A DNA stretch of 64,000 nt from UBA6772 sp965183875 (lineage in GTDB: Bacteria > Bacteroidota > Bacteroidia > Flavobacteriales > UBA7430): NCBI GenBank assembly GCA_965183875.1, contig CBCYMK010000002.1, positions 1-64,000 of the forward strand, in the 5' to 3' direction. The notes below the pieces were generated by a model. The model did no database searches. It had not been told where the DNA came from and saw only the letters and a program-made list of their open reading frames with translations. A program made the position numbers and the translations under genes. Positions 1 through 9,439 of this stretch are shown here, one piece after another. Within the stretch, counting starts at the first letter, position 1; every line of letters starts with the position of its first letter.

Positions 1-687
1 AATAATGCGATTTGCTTTTAAGACATCCTTATTCATTACTGCATTTTGCAGTTCAAAATTGTTATAGTCTTTACTTATCCCAATATTCTCTTCTACGAGC
101 TTAGCGCTAATTTCTGTTCCTTTGGGTGCAAGGATACAAAGCTTATTAAGCTCGCCTGAAATTTTAGATAGGTCTGTACCTAAAAACTCTGTTAACATAG
201 CCGCTGCCTTATTACCTATAGTATAATCCTTACTACGTAAATAGCCCTTTATCCATTCTGGAATTTTGTTTTCATAGAGTTTATTGCTCTCAAAATAGAT
301 TCCATTTTTTTGAATACTCTTATACAAAGCCTTTCTCTTGTCTATTTTCTTACCTCTATAACAAAGCACTAATACAGTAGAATTTAAAGGCTGATCTACA
401 TAAGCTTTAAGCTCTTCAATCTTTTTTAAATCTTGGGCTTCCTTTACTATAATAACGGTGTTTTCCGACATCATAGGAAACTGTTTAGCAGCAGAAATTA
501 AGGACCCTACCTCAACATCTCTACCGTACATAACAGTTTGATTAAAACCTTTCTCTGCCTCATCGAGCACATGACTCTCAATATGATCGCTTATTAAATC
601 GATATAGTACGTTTCCTCTCCAGCCAAAAAGTAAACAGGGCTGTACTTTTTTGATTTTAAATCTGCTAAGATCTGTTCGTGTGTCAT
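1..687 (-). CDS. holA: DNA polymerase III delta subunit, 3' end cut off by window edge
   Basis: The reverse strand is open from an ATG at 687 to the window edge. It reads MTHEQILADLKSKKYSPVYF, then a conserved AGEETYYID stretch, and still reads NFELQNAVMNKDVLKANRII at the edge. This is the HolA family: the clamp-loader delta subunit, which opens the beta sliding clamp in the gamma/tau complex. The FLAGEE segment near the N-terminus (the degenerate P-loop region of delta) and the NFELQNAV segment of the third domain are typical of Bacteroidota HolA. About 229 codons are visible out of a usual 330-340, so the protein is truncated only by the window. It is transcribed in the same direction as the downstream-lying pssA but is upstream of it by 42 bp of intergenic sequence in window terms (pssA occupies 730-1416), so the two could be cotranscribed. 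Confidence 0.92.
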   Translation of the reverse strand, partial: MTHEQILADLKSKKYSPVYFLAGEETYYIDLISDHIESHVLDEAEKGFNQTVMYGRDVEVGSLISAAKQFPMMSENTVIIVKEAQDLKKIEELKAYVDQPLNSTVLVLCYRGKKIDKRKALYKSIQKNGIYFESNKLYENKIPEWIKGYLRSKDYTIGNKAAAMLTEFLGTDLSKISGELNKLCILAPKGTEISAKLVEENIGISKDYNNFELQNAVMNKDVLKANRII

Positions 688-729
688 GGAGTTCTAATTA
701 AATCGAAGTATAAAAATTTGAGCTTGAAT

Positions 730-1416
730 TTATTTGGTAGTAAATTGACTTATAATAGATAGGAGCAAATATATAAGTACCAATAATGGGATAGCAGCAA
801 AATATAAAGTTGCCAATAACACTATAGATAAGCCGATAAATGAAAATCTCAATTTATTATCTACAAACTTCAAATTCTTGAATTTAAAAGCAAAAAGAGG
901 AATTTCAGACACCATTGCTAAAGACATTATAACCGTTAACGAAATTAAAAGTTCTGGTATAGAGATTAAAGAATTCAAAAAATGATCGGCTTGAAAATGA
1001 CTTATAAGAGGAAAAGAAATAAAGAAGAGGGTATTTGCGGGCGTATTCAAACCAATAAAACCATCTGTTTGTCTTTCATCAATATTAAACTTAGCCAAAC
1101 GGTAAGCAGAAAAAGCAGGAATTAAAAGTGCGATAAAGGAGTATGAACTCAAGGTACTAGCTTCTAATAAATGAAAAACTACCGAACCTGGCACAACCCC
1201 AAAGCTAACCATATCTGCAAGAGAATCTAATTCTCTTCCCATTGGACCTGAAACTTTTAACAATCTAGCTACGGCTCCGTCCATAAAATCGAATAGGGCT
1301 GACAAGCCAATTAAATAGGCTGCATAGACTAAATTATCGTGAAAAGTAAAGTACAAAGCAATACAACCACAAATAAGATTTGAGATTGTTAGCAGGTTTG
1401 GAATGTGTTTTCGCAT
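730..1416 (-). CDS. pssA: CDP-diacylglycerol-serine O-phosphatidyltransferase
   Basis: A 228-residue integral membrane protein. The CDP-alcohol phosphatidyltransferase motif D-G-x2-A-R-x8-G-x3-D-x3-D is visible around residues 45-70 (DGAVARLLKVSGPMGRELDS, then LAD). The family transfers phosphatidate from CDP-diacylglycerol to an alcohol. The length, the start MRKHIPNLLTISNLICGC and the Bacteroidota context fit PssA, the first step to phosphatidylethanolamine. Hydrophobic segments alternate along the whole chain, suggesting six or more membrane helices. PgsA is the main alternative, but the N-terminal NLLTxxNLxCGC pattern favours the serine enzyme. The divergent lnt starts 56 bp away, so the two promoters share a short spacer. 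Confidence 0.9.
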   Translation of the reverse strand: MRKHIPNLLTISNLICGCIALYFTFHDNLVYAAYLIGLSALFDFMDGAVARLLKVSGPMGRELDSLADMVSFGVVPGSVVFHLLEASTLSSYSFIALLIPAFSAYRLAKFNIDERQTDGFIGLNTPANTLFFISFPLISHFQADHFLNSLISIPELLISLTVIMSLAMVSEIPLFAFKFKNLKFVDNKLRFSFIGLSIVLLATLYFAAIPLLVLIYLLLSIISQFTTK

Positions 1417-1471
1417 CTGAAACTTATATTTGTAACAAATAAAAGCAATTTATTGCAATCAACTCTATAAA

Positions 1472-3079
1472 ATGAAATTTGTAAAACATATTCTTATTGG
1501 TTTTTTAACAGTGCTGCTGTTTTATATTTCTTGGCCTCCGCAGTCGTTCTCTGTACTCATATTCACAGCCTTCTTACCGCTCTTATATTTAATATTTAAT
1601 TATAATCCAGAAAAACGTACGTTTCCGAATACCTACCTATACAGTCTATTATTTACTACTTTCTTTTGTATAAATTTCTCCCTTTGTTCTTGGCTAATGA
1701 ATGCACATTGGTTTGGAGGAATTTTCGCATCAATATTTAATGCAAGCCTCATGTCGCTTATCGTGTATATGGTTTACAAAATCAGATATAAGCTAGGCGA
1801 CAAACAAGCTCTTTTTGCATTTCCTATACTATGGCTTGCTTTTGAATACCTACACCTAAATTGGGATATGACATGGCCATGGATGAGTATAGGGAATGTT
1901 TTTGCTGAGCAAACAAACTGGGTACAATGGTATGAATATACTGGAGTCCTGGGAGGCTCACTATGGGTATTAACCGTAAACACCATCCTCTTTTATTGTA
2001 TAAGTCAGTTTAAAAAGAAGAAAGCTTTTAGCTTACCCTTGGTATCTTCCCTACTTTTTCTAGTAATCCCAATTATCATTTCCAATAACTCCCTTAGTAA
2101 CACTGTTTTTACAGGTGATGAAGTGAAGGTGGTGATAGTACAACCTAATTACGAACCACATGAGGAGAAATTTAAAGTTCCCTTAGACAAACAACTACAG
2201 GAAGTAGAAGCCTTAGTACAACCTATTTGGAACACAAAGCCAGACCTCATTGTACTACCAGAAACCTTTATAACAGATTGGATTTGGGAGTCTAGATTAG
2301 AAACTTCTCCAGCTGTATTAAGAATAAAATCCTGGCTCCAGAAATCACCTACCACACAGGTACTTTCTGGAGCCTCTACAGGGAAAGTATTAACAGATAA
2401 GCAAGCAGACAAACCAACTGCTAGGATTAGTAGAAATGGCACCCTTTACGAGGTCTTTAACTCTGCCTTATTAATTTCTAAGCAACAAGAAACTCAGGTA
2501 TTTCATAAATCTAAGCTAGTTCCAGGGGCCGAAATGACTCCTTTTTCGAGTTTATTAAAACCCGTATTCGATAAGTTCCCCATTAAACTTGGAGGTACCA
2601 TTGGGAATTTTGGAACGAACGATTCTCTTCAGAACTTCAATAGTCACAAAGGGGAGTTCACTCCTATTATTTGTTACGAATCGGTATTTGGAGAATATGT
2701 AAGTAGCTTTAATTCTTTAGGATCTACCTGGATTTGTATTCTCACTAACGATGGATGGTGGGGCGATACATTCGGGCACCAACAACACAATTCGTACGCT
2801 CGTTTAAGAGCAATTGAAAACAGAAAATATGTGGTTCGATCAGCTAATACTGGAATAAGTTCAGTTATAAATCCACTCGGAATGGTGGAACAATTTTTGC
2901 CTTATGGGGAAAGTGGAATTATAGAAGCTAGCCTAAAGAAATCTGACCTAAACACCTTTTATTCCAAGCATGGAGACTATATAGGTAGACTTGCAGCTTT
3001 CTTAGGAGTTATTTTTTTCTTACAATTAATTCTTACTTATTTAAAACCAGGTGAAACAATCCCTAAAAGAAGTAAATAA
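1472..3079 (+). CDS. lnt: Apolipoprotein N-acyltransferase
   Basis: A 535-residue protein with several hydrophobic segments in the first 200 residues, then a nitrilase-fold periplasmic domain and a final membrane helix. The nitrilase triad can be placed: Glu in LPETFITDW, Lys in KSKLVPGAEMTPF, and Cys in PIICYESVFGE. Lnt N-acylates the amino-terminal cysteine of lipoproteins in the inner membrane, the last maturation step. Its stop codon overlaps the start of the next gene (TAATG), which encodes a lipoprotein, so the enzyme and a probable substrate are translationally linked. Bacteroidota Lnt proteins are usually of similar size. The start at 1472 follows an A-rich stretch and gives a normal N-terminal membrane segment. 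Confidence 0.93.
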   Translation: MKFVKHILIGFLTVLLFYISWPPQSFSVLIFTAFLPLLYLIFNYNPEKRTFPNTYLYSLLFTTFFCINFSLCSWLMNAHWFGGIFASIFNASLMSLIVYMVYKIRYKLGDKQALFAFPILWLAFEYLHLNWDMTWPWMSIGNVFAEQTNWVQWYEYTGVLGGSLWVLTVNTILFYCISQFKKKKAFSLPLVSSLLFLVIPIIISNNSLSNTVFTGDEVKVVIVQPNYEPHEEKFKVPLDKQLQEVEALVQPIWNTKPDLIVLPETFITDWIWESRLETSPAVLRIKSWLQKSPTTQVLSGASTGKVLTDKQADKPTARISRNGTLYEVFNSALLISKQQETQVFHKSKLVPGAEMTPFSSLLKPVFDKFPIKLGGTIGNFGTNDSLQNFNSHKGEFTPIICYESVFGEYVSSFNSLGSTWICILTNDGWWGDTFGHQQHNSYARLRAIENRKYVVRSANTGISSVINPLGMVEQFLPYGESGIIEASLKKSDLNTFYSKHGDYIGRLAAFLGVIFFLQLILTYLKPGETIPKRSK

Positions 3080-3834
3080 TGAAACTAATAATTAAAAATA
3101 GCCTATTCCCTATTTTGCTCGTTTCACTTTTTAGTGCCTGCGACAAAGACAAACCTAAAGCACATCACAATTGTGATGCATCAATAGCTATTAACTTAAG
3201 TACTGTTGTAGCAACGAACTCTTTAGAGCTTCAAAATGCCTTATACCCAGATTATTTAGGAAGAAATTACAAGGTTGAATTACTCAAGTTTTATCTTTCT
3301 AACTGGGCTTTAGAAAAAAGCAACGGAGAGCGACACGTAATAAATGGTGTCAACTTAGTGGATTTATCTAAGGAAAACCTTTTAAGTTTAGAATCGGATC
3401 TCGATACAGGGATCTATACAATGCTTCATTTTGGTGTTGGGCTAGACTCTCTAGCCAATGCATCAGATCCATCTGAATTCGAAAGCACACACCCCTTAAG
3501 TATTGCACAAAACACCTATTGGACCTGGGCTTCAAAATATAAATTCTTTATGCTAGAAGGAAGGGTGGATACCCTATCGGGTATGAATCCGGATTTAGCT
3601 TTCTCATACCATACCGGATTTAATAATTTATACCGTGAAGTTTCCATCCCATTGAATAATTTATTTATTGACTCCCAAGGAGAGAGTATCAATATAGAGT
3701 TAGATATAGACAAAATACTAAATGGTAATGCTGGAACTATCGACTTTAAGGAAACACCCTTTTCACATAGCTTAGACTCTATAACAGAGTTAATCTCCAA
3801 TAACTTAGTTAGCTCATTCACTCTTAAACAATAA
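3079..3834 (+). CDS. MbnP-like lipoprotein
   Basis: 251 residues with a lipoprotein signal (VSLFSAC, lipid-modified Cys near residue 21) and a following MbnP-type domain. The recognisable core is NTYWTWASKYKFFMLEGRV, with the preceding LHFGVGLDS segment. The MbnP family is known from copper-binding proteins near methanobactin genes and from many Bacteroidota lipoproteins, where it sits in copper or iron handling loci. Metal binding here is inference only: there is a His pair right after the lipobox (KAHHNCD), but no partner MbnH or cytochrome peroxidase gene is visible. The gene overlaps lnt and ends 4 bp before the next CDS, so the three form a likely operon. Confidence 0.75.
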   Translation: MKLIIKNSLFPILLVSLFSACDKDKPKAHHNCDASIAINLSTVVATNSLELQNALYPDYLGRNYKVELLKFYLSNWALEKSNGERHVINGVNLVDLSKENLLSLESDLDTGIYTMLHFGVGLDSLANASDPSEFESTHPLSIAQNTYWTWASKYKFFMLEGRVDTLSGMNPDLAFSYHTGFNNLYREVSIPLNNLFIDSQGESINIELDIDKILNGNAGTIDFKETPFSHSLDSITELISNNLVSSFTLKQ

Positions 3835-3838
3835 CAAA

Positions 3839-6058
3839 ATGAAAACAAACTATCTATTCCTATTCATTTTTGCATTCTCATACAACGTATTTGCAACCGA
3901 TACAACTACAGTTCGAATTCACGACCACACAGACATGACTTGGTACGGAAACTATGACGAGTGGGGTGTATTGCCAAATAACGACAATGAATTCAGAAAG
4001 ATTTACCTTAATTATACCATGGGCTGTGCTACAGGTGGTTGTTCGGACTGGGATTATACCACACAAATTTTTGTTAGACATAGAACTGGAGATATAGATT
4101 CTACACTACAAGAATCACCTAACTTTACTGTAAATGGCAATACTGAAGAAAGCCTACAGTTTTCTGACAGCACCTATATACATTTTTGGAATGAAGAGGC
4201 ACAATTACTAGACTCTACATTATCAAACACTTATGAGATTGTACAATACAACGACTCAACAAATCCTACAATCGCCACAGACACTCTCATTAGATACGAG
4301 GCAGACTTTTACAATATGGTATTTGATACAAGCGGAGCTATAATCGATTCATTTTATGTTTCTTCTACCGACACTTTATGGCTTGCAAATTATAATTGGC
4401 ACGCCGTTTTTGATGTGATTGAAAACTACGAATTAGCACGTGTAATTACTCCCTATGGAGGTTATTTATCTAATAACTGGGAATTCACAACTGTATTTGA
4501 TGTTACCGACTTCGCAAGTATTTTAAGTGATTCAGTAGAAATAAGATGTCATTACAGTGGATGGTCTTCTGGCTTTAGCGCAACATTAGATTTTGAGTTT
4601 ATAGAAGGTACTCCAGCTAGAGATGTAGTTAAAGTTGAAAATATTTATAGTGGTGGATACAACTATAATAACTCTGCTGATTTTGAAGCAAACCAACTTA
4701 CAGCACAGAATTTCTTAATTGAACCTAATGCTACCAGTGCTATGGTAAAGATGTCATCTACTGGACATGGCTTCGACAATAACCAAGTTGCCGCAGAATT
4801 TAAGCCAATCGATTATTACTTAAAAATTGATGGTTCACAAACACACACACAATACAACTGGGACGACAAGTGTGGAGAAAACCCGATCTATCCCCAAGCA
4901 GGAACTTGGCTGTACGACAGGGCAAATTGGTGCCCAGGAACAAGGTCTCAAGTTTTTGAACATGAAATTACCCCTTTCATTACAGCAGGAGATTCTGTAG
5001 AAATTAATGTAGACTACGAACCATATTCTTGGTCTGGAACACAAACACCTTCTTATATTGTTGAATCTCAATTAATTCAATATAAGGATCCAAACTTTGA
5101 AAATTCTGCGGAAATAATCGACATTATTAAACCATCTTTAAAAGATGAGCATAGTCGTAAAAACCCTATTTGTGGAAAACCACTAATAGTAATAAAGAAT
5201 TATGGTAGCAATCCGCTTAGCACACTAACAATTGAATACAATGTAGTAGGTGGAGCAGTAAACACCTTTGAGTGGACTGGGAATTTAGCATTTAATGAGT
5301 CCGAAGAAGTAGTCTTACCAAATTTAAGTAGCTGGGAAGGTACCGAGAACACTTTTAAGGTAAGCCTTAAATCGCCTAATGGATTGGCAGACGAGTATAC
5401 CGAAAATAACAGTATGCTATCGGAATTTGAAGCAGTTCCAGATTACCCGGAGACTTTTTCTCTTTGGCTGGCAACTAACGATGGGGTAATCAATAACCAA
5501 ACACAAGAATCGGAATCATCATGGGGTTTTTACGACGCCAATGGAACGGCAATCCATTCTAGTGAAACACTTTATGCAGATGAGCAATACGTGGACACCT
5601 TTACATTTGCTCCAGGTTGTTATTCTTTTGTTCTAGAAGACACCGATAAGGATGGTATAAAGTTTTGGGCTAATGACGATGGAAATGGAGCACTTAAGTT
5701 CCGCAAAATTAACGGTCAATGGCTAAAGAGTTTTAACGGGGATTTTGGAACCAGTGTTGTACATCACTTTAGTGTAAGTTCTCCAGTAGATATAGCTGAG
5801 ATTACAGAAGATCAATTTGAATTATTCCCCAACCCTACAACAGATCAACTAAGTATTAGTTCGCAATTAAAAAGGGCATCAAACATTAACTTTATTATCC
5901 TAAACAGCTTAGGGGAAGAACTTGAACGCGTTTCAAAAAACAACTTCTCCCAAGGGCTTCATAAATTTGACACTAGTTCTTATACACCAGGAGTGTATTA
6001 TTGTAAAATTTCTACTACTGAATACGAGCAAGTACGAAAATTTGTAATCCTCGAATAA
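3839..6058 (+). CDS. PNGase F-related secreted protein with T9SS type A sorting domain
   Basis: 739 residues with an N-terminal signal peptide (cleavage near FATDTT). Residues about 25-420 resemble peptide-N-glycosidase F relatives: the N-terminal part has NYTMGCATGGCSDWDYTTQI, and the C-terminal jelly roll has GHGFDNNQVAAEF and PQAGTWLYDRANWCPG. PNGase F removes N-glycans from glycoprotein asparagines. Whether this member is catalytic cannot be decided here. The last 80 residues are a T9SS type A sorting domain (FELFPNPTTDQLSI near the start, GVYYCKIS and KFVILE at the end), so the protein is exported through the type IX system and probably anchored at the surface. A strong terminator follows directly. 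Confidence 0.8.
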   Translation: MKTNYLFLFIFAFSYNVFATDTTTVRIHDHTDMTWYGNYDEWGVLPNNDNEFRKIYLNYTMGCATGGCSDWDYTTQIFVRHRTGDIDSTLQESPNFTVNGNTEESLQFSDSTYIHFWNEEAQLLDSTLSNTYEIVQYNDSTNPTIATDTLIRYEADFYNMVFDTSGAIIDSFYVSSTDTLWLANYNWHAVFDVIENYELARVITPYGGYLSNNWEFTTVFDVTDFASILSDSVEIRCHYSGWSSGFSATLDFEFIEGTPARDVVKVENIYSGGYNYNNSADFEANQLTAQNFLIEPNATSAMVKMSSTGHGFDNNQVAAEFKPIDYYLKIDGSQTHTQYNWDDKCGENPIYPQAGTWLYDRANWCPGTRSQVFEHEITPFITAGDSVEINVDYEPYSWSGTQTPSYIVESQLIQYKDPNFENSAEIIDIIKPSLKDEHSRKNPICGKPLIVIKNYGSNPLSTLTIEYNVVGGAVNTFEWTGNLAFNESEEVVLPNLSSWEGTENTFKVSLKSPNGLADEYTENNSMLSEFEAVPDYPETFSLWLATNDGVINNQTQESESSWGFYDANGTAIHSSETLYADEQYVDTFTFAPGCYSFVLEDTDKDGIKFWANDDGNGALKFRKINGQWLKSFNGDFGTSVVHHFSVSSPVDIAEITEDQFELFPNPTTDQLSISSQLKRASNINFIILNSLGEELERVSKNNFSQGLHKFDTSSYTPGVYYCKISTTEYEQVRKFVILE

Positions 6059-6076
6059 GATTTTTTACTATACTTT

Positions 6077-6106
6077 AAAGCCCTCCTTTCAGGAGGGCTT
6101 TTTTTT
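6077..6106 (+). terminator. Rho-independent terminator after lnt-mbnP-PNGase operon
   Basis: AAAGCCCTCCT and AGGAGGGCTTT form a perfect stem with a two-base loop, followed by a T run. It lies 19 bases past the stop codon of the PNGase-like gene and closes the three-gene transcription unit. Confidence 0.9.
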
Positions 6107-6152
6107 GATCAAATAAATCAGTAAATTAAAGGCTAATTTAATAATAGAAAAT

Positions 6153-7688
6153 ATGTTAGTAAAAATCTATGGTAGCGCCGTATATGGTATTGGGGCTACA
6201 ACAATTACCATTGAGGTGAATATTGCTAGAGGAGCCAAGTTCATATTAGTAGGCTTACCCGACAATGCAGTAAAAGAATCCAAAGAACGTATTCATGTAG
6301 CTATGTACAACCAAGGTTATAGGTGGCCTGGCTATAAAGTGGTTGTTAATATGTCGCCTGCAGATATACGCAAAGAAGGTGCAGCCTACGACCTACCCAT
6401 AGCCATGGGCGTATTGGTAGGTTCAAAACAAATTATAGCCAAAGACATTTCGGAATATGTACTCATGGGAGAGGTTTCTTTAGATGGAACCATACTACCT
6501 ATAAAGGGTGCTTTACCTATAGCCATACAAGCGCGAAAAGAAGGTTTTAAAGGCTTATTACTTCCAGCAGAAAATGCTAAAGAAGCCGCAATTGTAGACG
6601 GATTAAAAGTATACGGTATGAATACCTTAGCAGAGGTTTGTGAATTCTTTAAAAACGCCTCAGACTTTAATGAAGAATATGTAGACACTAGAGCGATATT
6701 TAAAATTGAACAGAGTAATAGCTCAAACAATTTCTCTGAAGTAAAGGGACAAGAAAATATTAAAAGAGCCTTAGAGATTGCAGCTGCAGGGGGACATAAT
6801 GTAATCCTTATAGGACCTCCGGGGGCAGGAAAAACAATGTTGGCAAAACGATTTCCTAGTATTTTACCTCCGCTAACATTAAGTGAGGCCCTTGAAACCA
6901 CTAAAATACATTCGGTAGCCGGACAACTAAAAGGACATGCTTCTTTAGTCGCTCTTCGCCCCTTTCGATCACCACATCACACCATTTCTGATGTAGCTCT
7001 TGTAGGTGGAGGTTCGGTGCCACAACCGGGAGAAATTTCTTTGGCTCATAATGGCGTTTTGTTCTTAGATGAATTACCCGAGTTTAAAAGAACCGTATTA
7101 GAAGTGATGAGACAACCACTAGAAGATCGAGTAGTAACAATTTCAAGGTCTAAGTTCAGTATAGAATTCCCTGCTAGCTTTACCTTAGTAGCATCTATGA
7201 ATCCTTGTCCCTGTGGGTATTATAACCACCCAGAAAAACAATGTGTATGCGGACCGGGACTAGTACAAAAGTACCTTAACCGTGTTTCGGGGCCCCTATT
7301 AGACCGAATAGACTTACATGTAGAAGTTACCCCAGTAAGCTTTGAGGAATTAACAGATAAAGGAAAATCGGAGTCTAGTGAAAGTATTAGATCAAGAGTT
7401 ATAAAAGCTAGAAAACAGCAAGAAAATAGGTTTGATAAATCTAAAATTCACTGTAATGCTCAAATGAGTACAAGCACTTTAAAAGAACACTGTGAAATAA
7501 ATAATGAAGCCATGACATTACTAAAACTAGCCATGGAGAAGTTGGATTTAAGTGCTAGAGCCTACGATAGGATTCTAAAAGTATCGCGAACCATAGCCGA
7601 TTTAGATAATAGTCCAAATATAGAAACCGTACATATTGCCGAAGCCATTCAATACCGCAGCCTAGATAGAGAAGCTTGGGCGGGCTAA
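6153..7688 (+). CDS. YifB/ComM family Mg-chelatase-like AAA+ ATPase
   Basis: 511 residues with the full ComM/YifB layout. There is an N-terminal Lon-protease-like fold (about 1-170, VKIYGSAVYGIGATTITIEV and VGLPDNAVKESKERI). A Mg-chelatase AAA+ module follows, with Walker A GPPGAGKTMLAKR near residue 222 and Walker B GVLFLDELPEF. Then come the zinc-finger-like CPCGYYNHPEKQCVC and the C-terminal DRIDLHVEV and SARAYDRILKVSRTIADL segment. ComM is a bidirectional helicase that promotes branch migration during natural transformation. Family members are widely conserved in Bacteroidota. It stands alone after a terminator and is followed by a long non-coding stretch. Confidence 0.92.
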   Translation: MLVKIYGSAVYGIGATTITIEVNIARGAKFILVGLPDNAVKESKERIHVAMYNQGYRWPGYKVVVNMSPADIRKEGAAYDLPIAMGVLVGSKQIIAKDISEYVLMGEVSLDGTILPIKGALPIAIQARKEGFKGLLLPAENAKEAAIVDGLKVYGMNTLAEVCEFFKNASDFNEEYVDTRAIFKIEQSNSSNNFSEVKGQENIKRALEIAAAGGHNVILIGPPGAGKTMLAKRFPSILPPLTLSEALETTKIHSVAGQLKGHASLVALRPFRSPHHTISDVALVGGGSVPQPGEISLAHNGVLFLDELPEFKRTVLEVMRQPLEDRVVTISRSKFSIEFPASFTLVASMNPCPCGYYNHPEKQCVCGPGLVQKYLNRVSGPLLDRIDLHVEVTPVSFEELTDKGKSESSESIRSRVIKARKQQENRFDKSKIHCNAQMSTSTLKEHCEINNEAMTLLKLAMEKLDLSARAYDRILKVSRTIADLDNSPNIETVHIAEAIQYRSLDREAWAG

Positions 7689-7817
7689 ACAGAATTGATT
7701 TGAAAATTTAATGATTTGATGATTTGATGATGAAAATAGAATTCAGGAAGGTAAAGAAGTTTTGAGTTTTGAATTATAAGTTTTGAGTAAAAAAAGAAGA
7801 TAGACTAATTTATAATT

Positions 7818-7985
7818 GAATTATTGACTTGCCTAATGGTTTGTTGCACTTGTCTAATGGAATTATCGAGCTGCCTAGTGGCTTGCTGCCTTCGCCTAAT
7901 GTAATTACCGACCTACCTAATGGTTTGTTACTCCCGTCTAATAGAATTATCGAGCTGTCTAATGGTTTGATGCTCTAGTCTACTG
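7818..7985. repeat. Array 1: eight imperfect 21-bp tandem units
   Basis: Eight consecutive units of exactly 21 bp, each ending in a variant of YCTAATG. Odd units begin GAATTA or TAATTA and even units begin GTTTG or GCTTG, so the array also has a 42-bp super-period. No open reading frame with a plausible start runs through it. It lies in the 867-bp gap between the ComM-type gene and truA. The rest of that gap holds an AT-rich leader (7689-7817), a short TGTCATGCTGAG-containing segment near 8019, a degenerate element at 8105-8385, and nothing recognisable from 8386 to 8555 apart from an inverted repeat partner noted in the findings. Confidence 0.85.
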
Positions 7986-8104
7986 TATTGATTCCAACAC
8001 TCATCTCTACTTCTATTGTCATGCTGAGGTTTCTCGAAGCACAAAATCATTTTCAAGCCCCGTCTTTAACCTTTTTTGACACAGTAAATTTTTGATCTTT
8101 TTTT

Positions 8105-8385
8105 TAATTTATATACATATCCGTTTCTTTGCAGGGCATATCAAAAGGGTATTTTACTTAATGTTCTTTTTGCCTTGACGCAAAAAGAACCAATTGAAAA
8201 TCATGAGCACATTATAAGAGCTTTCTTATGCGAATAAAAAAATCAAGACTTGTCTTCTTTTTTAACGCTCCAAAAACTCAAAAACGGCTAACAAAATGAA
8301 CTCAATTACTTCCTGCGGTCGTAATCTCAAACAGCATTTTGTTACACTCATTTTTTACGTTTTCTACACTAAAAGAAGAATTGTC
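8105..8385. repeat. Degenerate non-coding element, copy A, with perfect hairpin
   Basis: This segment is clearly related to 9760-9992. Shared blocks include TTTGCAG plus GCATATC/GTATGCC, AAAATGAACTC followed by CTTCCTGCGGTCG (copy B CTTCCTTCGGTCG), CTCAAACAGCATTTT, and the end CACTAAAAGAA. Copy A also has a perfect 11-bp hairpin, GTTCTTTTTGC at 8163-8173 and GCAAAAAGAAC at 8180-8190. Neither copy codes for protein. Sequences of this look are common in flavobacterial intergenic regions, which is recollection and not something shown here. Confidence 0.7.
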
Positions 8386-8555
8386 ATAAACAAAATTGAA
8401 ACCATGTGAATTTTCTTTTCTCTTTGAATCTTTAGGTAATTCAAAAAATAAATGCTCCTCCTACAATCAAGCGGAAAAGCATATTGATTTAAAACTCAAA
8501 ACTTTTTCAGTTCTAAACTTTAACAACTTTTGACTGATGCCTATTTGGACATTTT

Positions 8556-9341
8556 TTACTCAAAATCAAACTCAACTTTATGAAGTATCAATCCAGAAGA
8601 TGGAGCGATATGACGAATTTGGCTTCCTTCGAAATCCACTAGGCTTGTTTTGAATTCTTCTAAACTCATAACTCCCCTACCTACATCTACTAATGCACCT
8701 ACCATAAGACGTACTTGGTAGCGTAAAAAACCTTTGGAGCGGACTTTAAACACATAAGCCTGTTTAGGAGTATACGCATCAAGAAAACGAGTATTCCCTT
8801 CTATAACAGCAAAAAGAATACTCCGTTCGAAAATGGTATTGGCAGAAGGTTTACTGGCATAGCGTTTAAAGTTATGAGTGCCCATAAAAAGAGTCGCAGC
8901 CTCTTTCATCAAATCCATATTTAAAGCAGCTCCAAAATCCCTTATCAGTGGCGCATTAAAAGGGTGCGACTTATCACCTGATGAAAAATAATAGTGGTAC
9001 TCCTTGGTTTTAGAATGTTGGATAATATTAAAATTTTCACCAACTACCTGTACAGTCTTAGCACGTATATCAGAAGGTAATTCCTTGTTTAAGCGAAGGA
9101 GCAACTGATCGCATACCAATGACTCATTTACAAAAAGTTCAAAGGCAAAATCATCTGCCGATACTTTAGCATCTGTTCGTCCACAACCCAAAGTCTTAAA
9201 ATCGGTATGCCCCAAAATAAACTCAAAAGTTTTGTCTATCATCCCTTGTACAGATTTTAACTTAGCCTGTTTTTGCCATCCGTGGTAACGGAAGCCCAGA
9301 AACTCAATTCTAATAAGGTAATACGAAGACCACTTAGCCAT
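8556..9341 (-). CDS. truA: tRNA pseudouridine synthase A family protein
   Basis: 261 residues, the usual TruA size. The N-terminus YYLIRIEFLGFRYHGWQKQ matches the TruA start. The catalytic aspartate lies in GCGRTDAKVSADDFAFEL (residues about 51-68). FLRYQVRLMVGALVDVGRG near residue 220 is the conserved C-terminal block. TruA isomerises uridines 38-40 in the anticodon arm of many tRNAs. The active-site loop reads GRTDAKVSA where the classic enzyme has GRTDAGVHA, so this is a divergent family member and its exact target is not certain. The gene stands alone, flanked on both sides by repeat arrays and degenerate elements. Confidence 0.85.
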   Translation of the reverse strand: MAKWSSYYLIRIEFLGFRYHGWQKQAKLKSVQGMIDKTFEFILGHTDFKTLGCGRTDAKVSADDFAFELFVNESLVCDQLLLRLNKELPSDIRAKTVQVVGENFNIIQHSKTKEYHYYFSSGDKSHPFNAPLIRDFGAALNMDLMKEAATLFMGTHNFKRYASKPSANTIFERSILFAVIEGNTRFLDAYTPKQAYVFKVRSKGFLRYQVRLMVGALVDVGRGVMSLEEFKTSLVDFEGSQIRHIAPSSGLILHKVEFDFE

Positions 9342-9439
9342 AAGATGAAATACTATTTTGTGAGATGTATAGTTTACAAATTAACAAAATTCATTTGGCT
9401 TACAATTGAATAATAACATTAGCTAATTTGTTTTCGATT

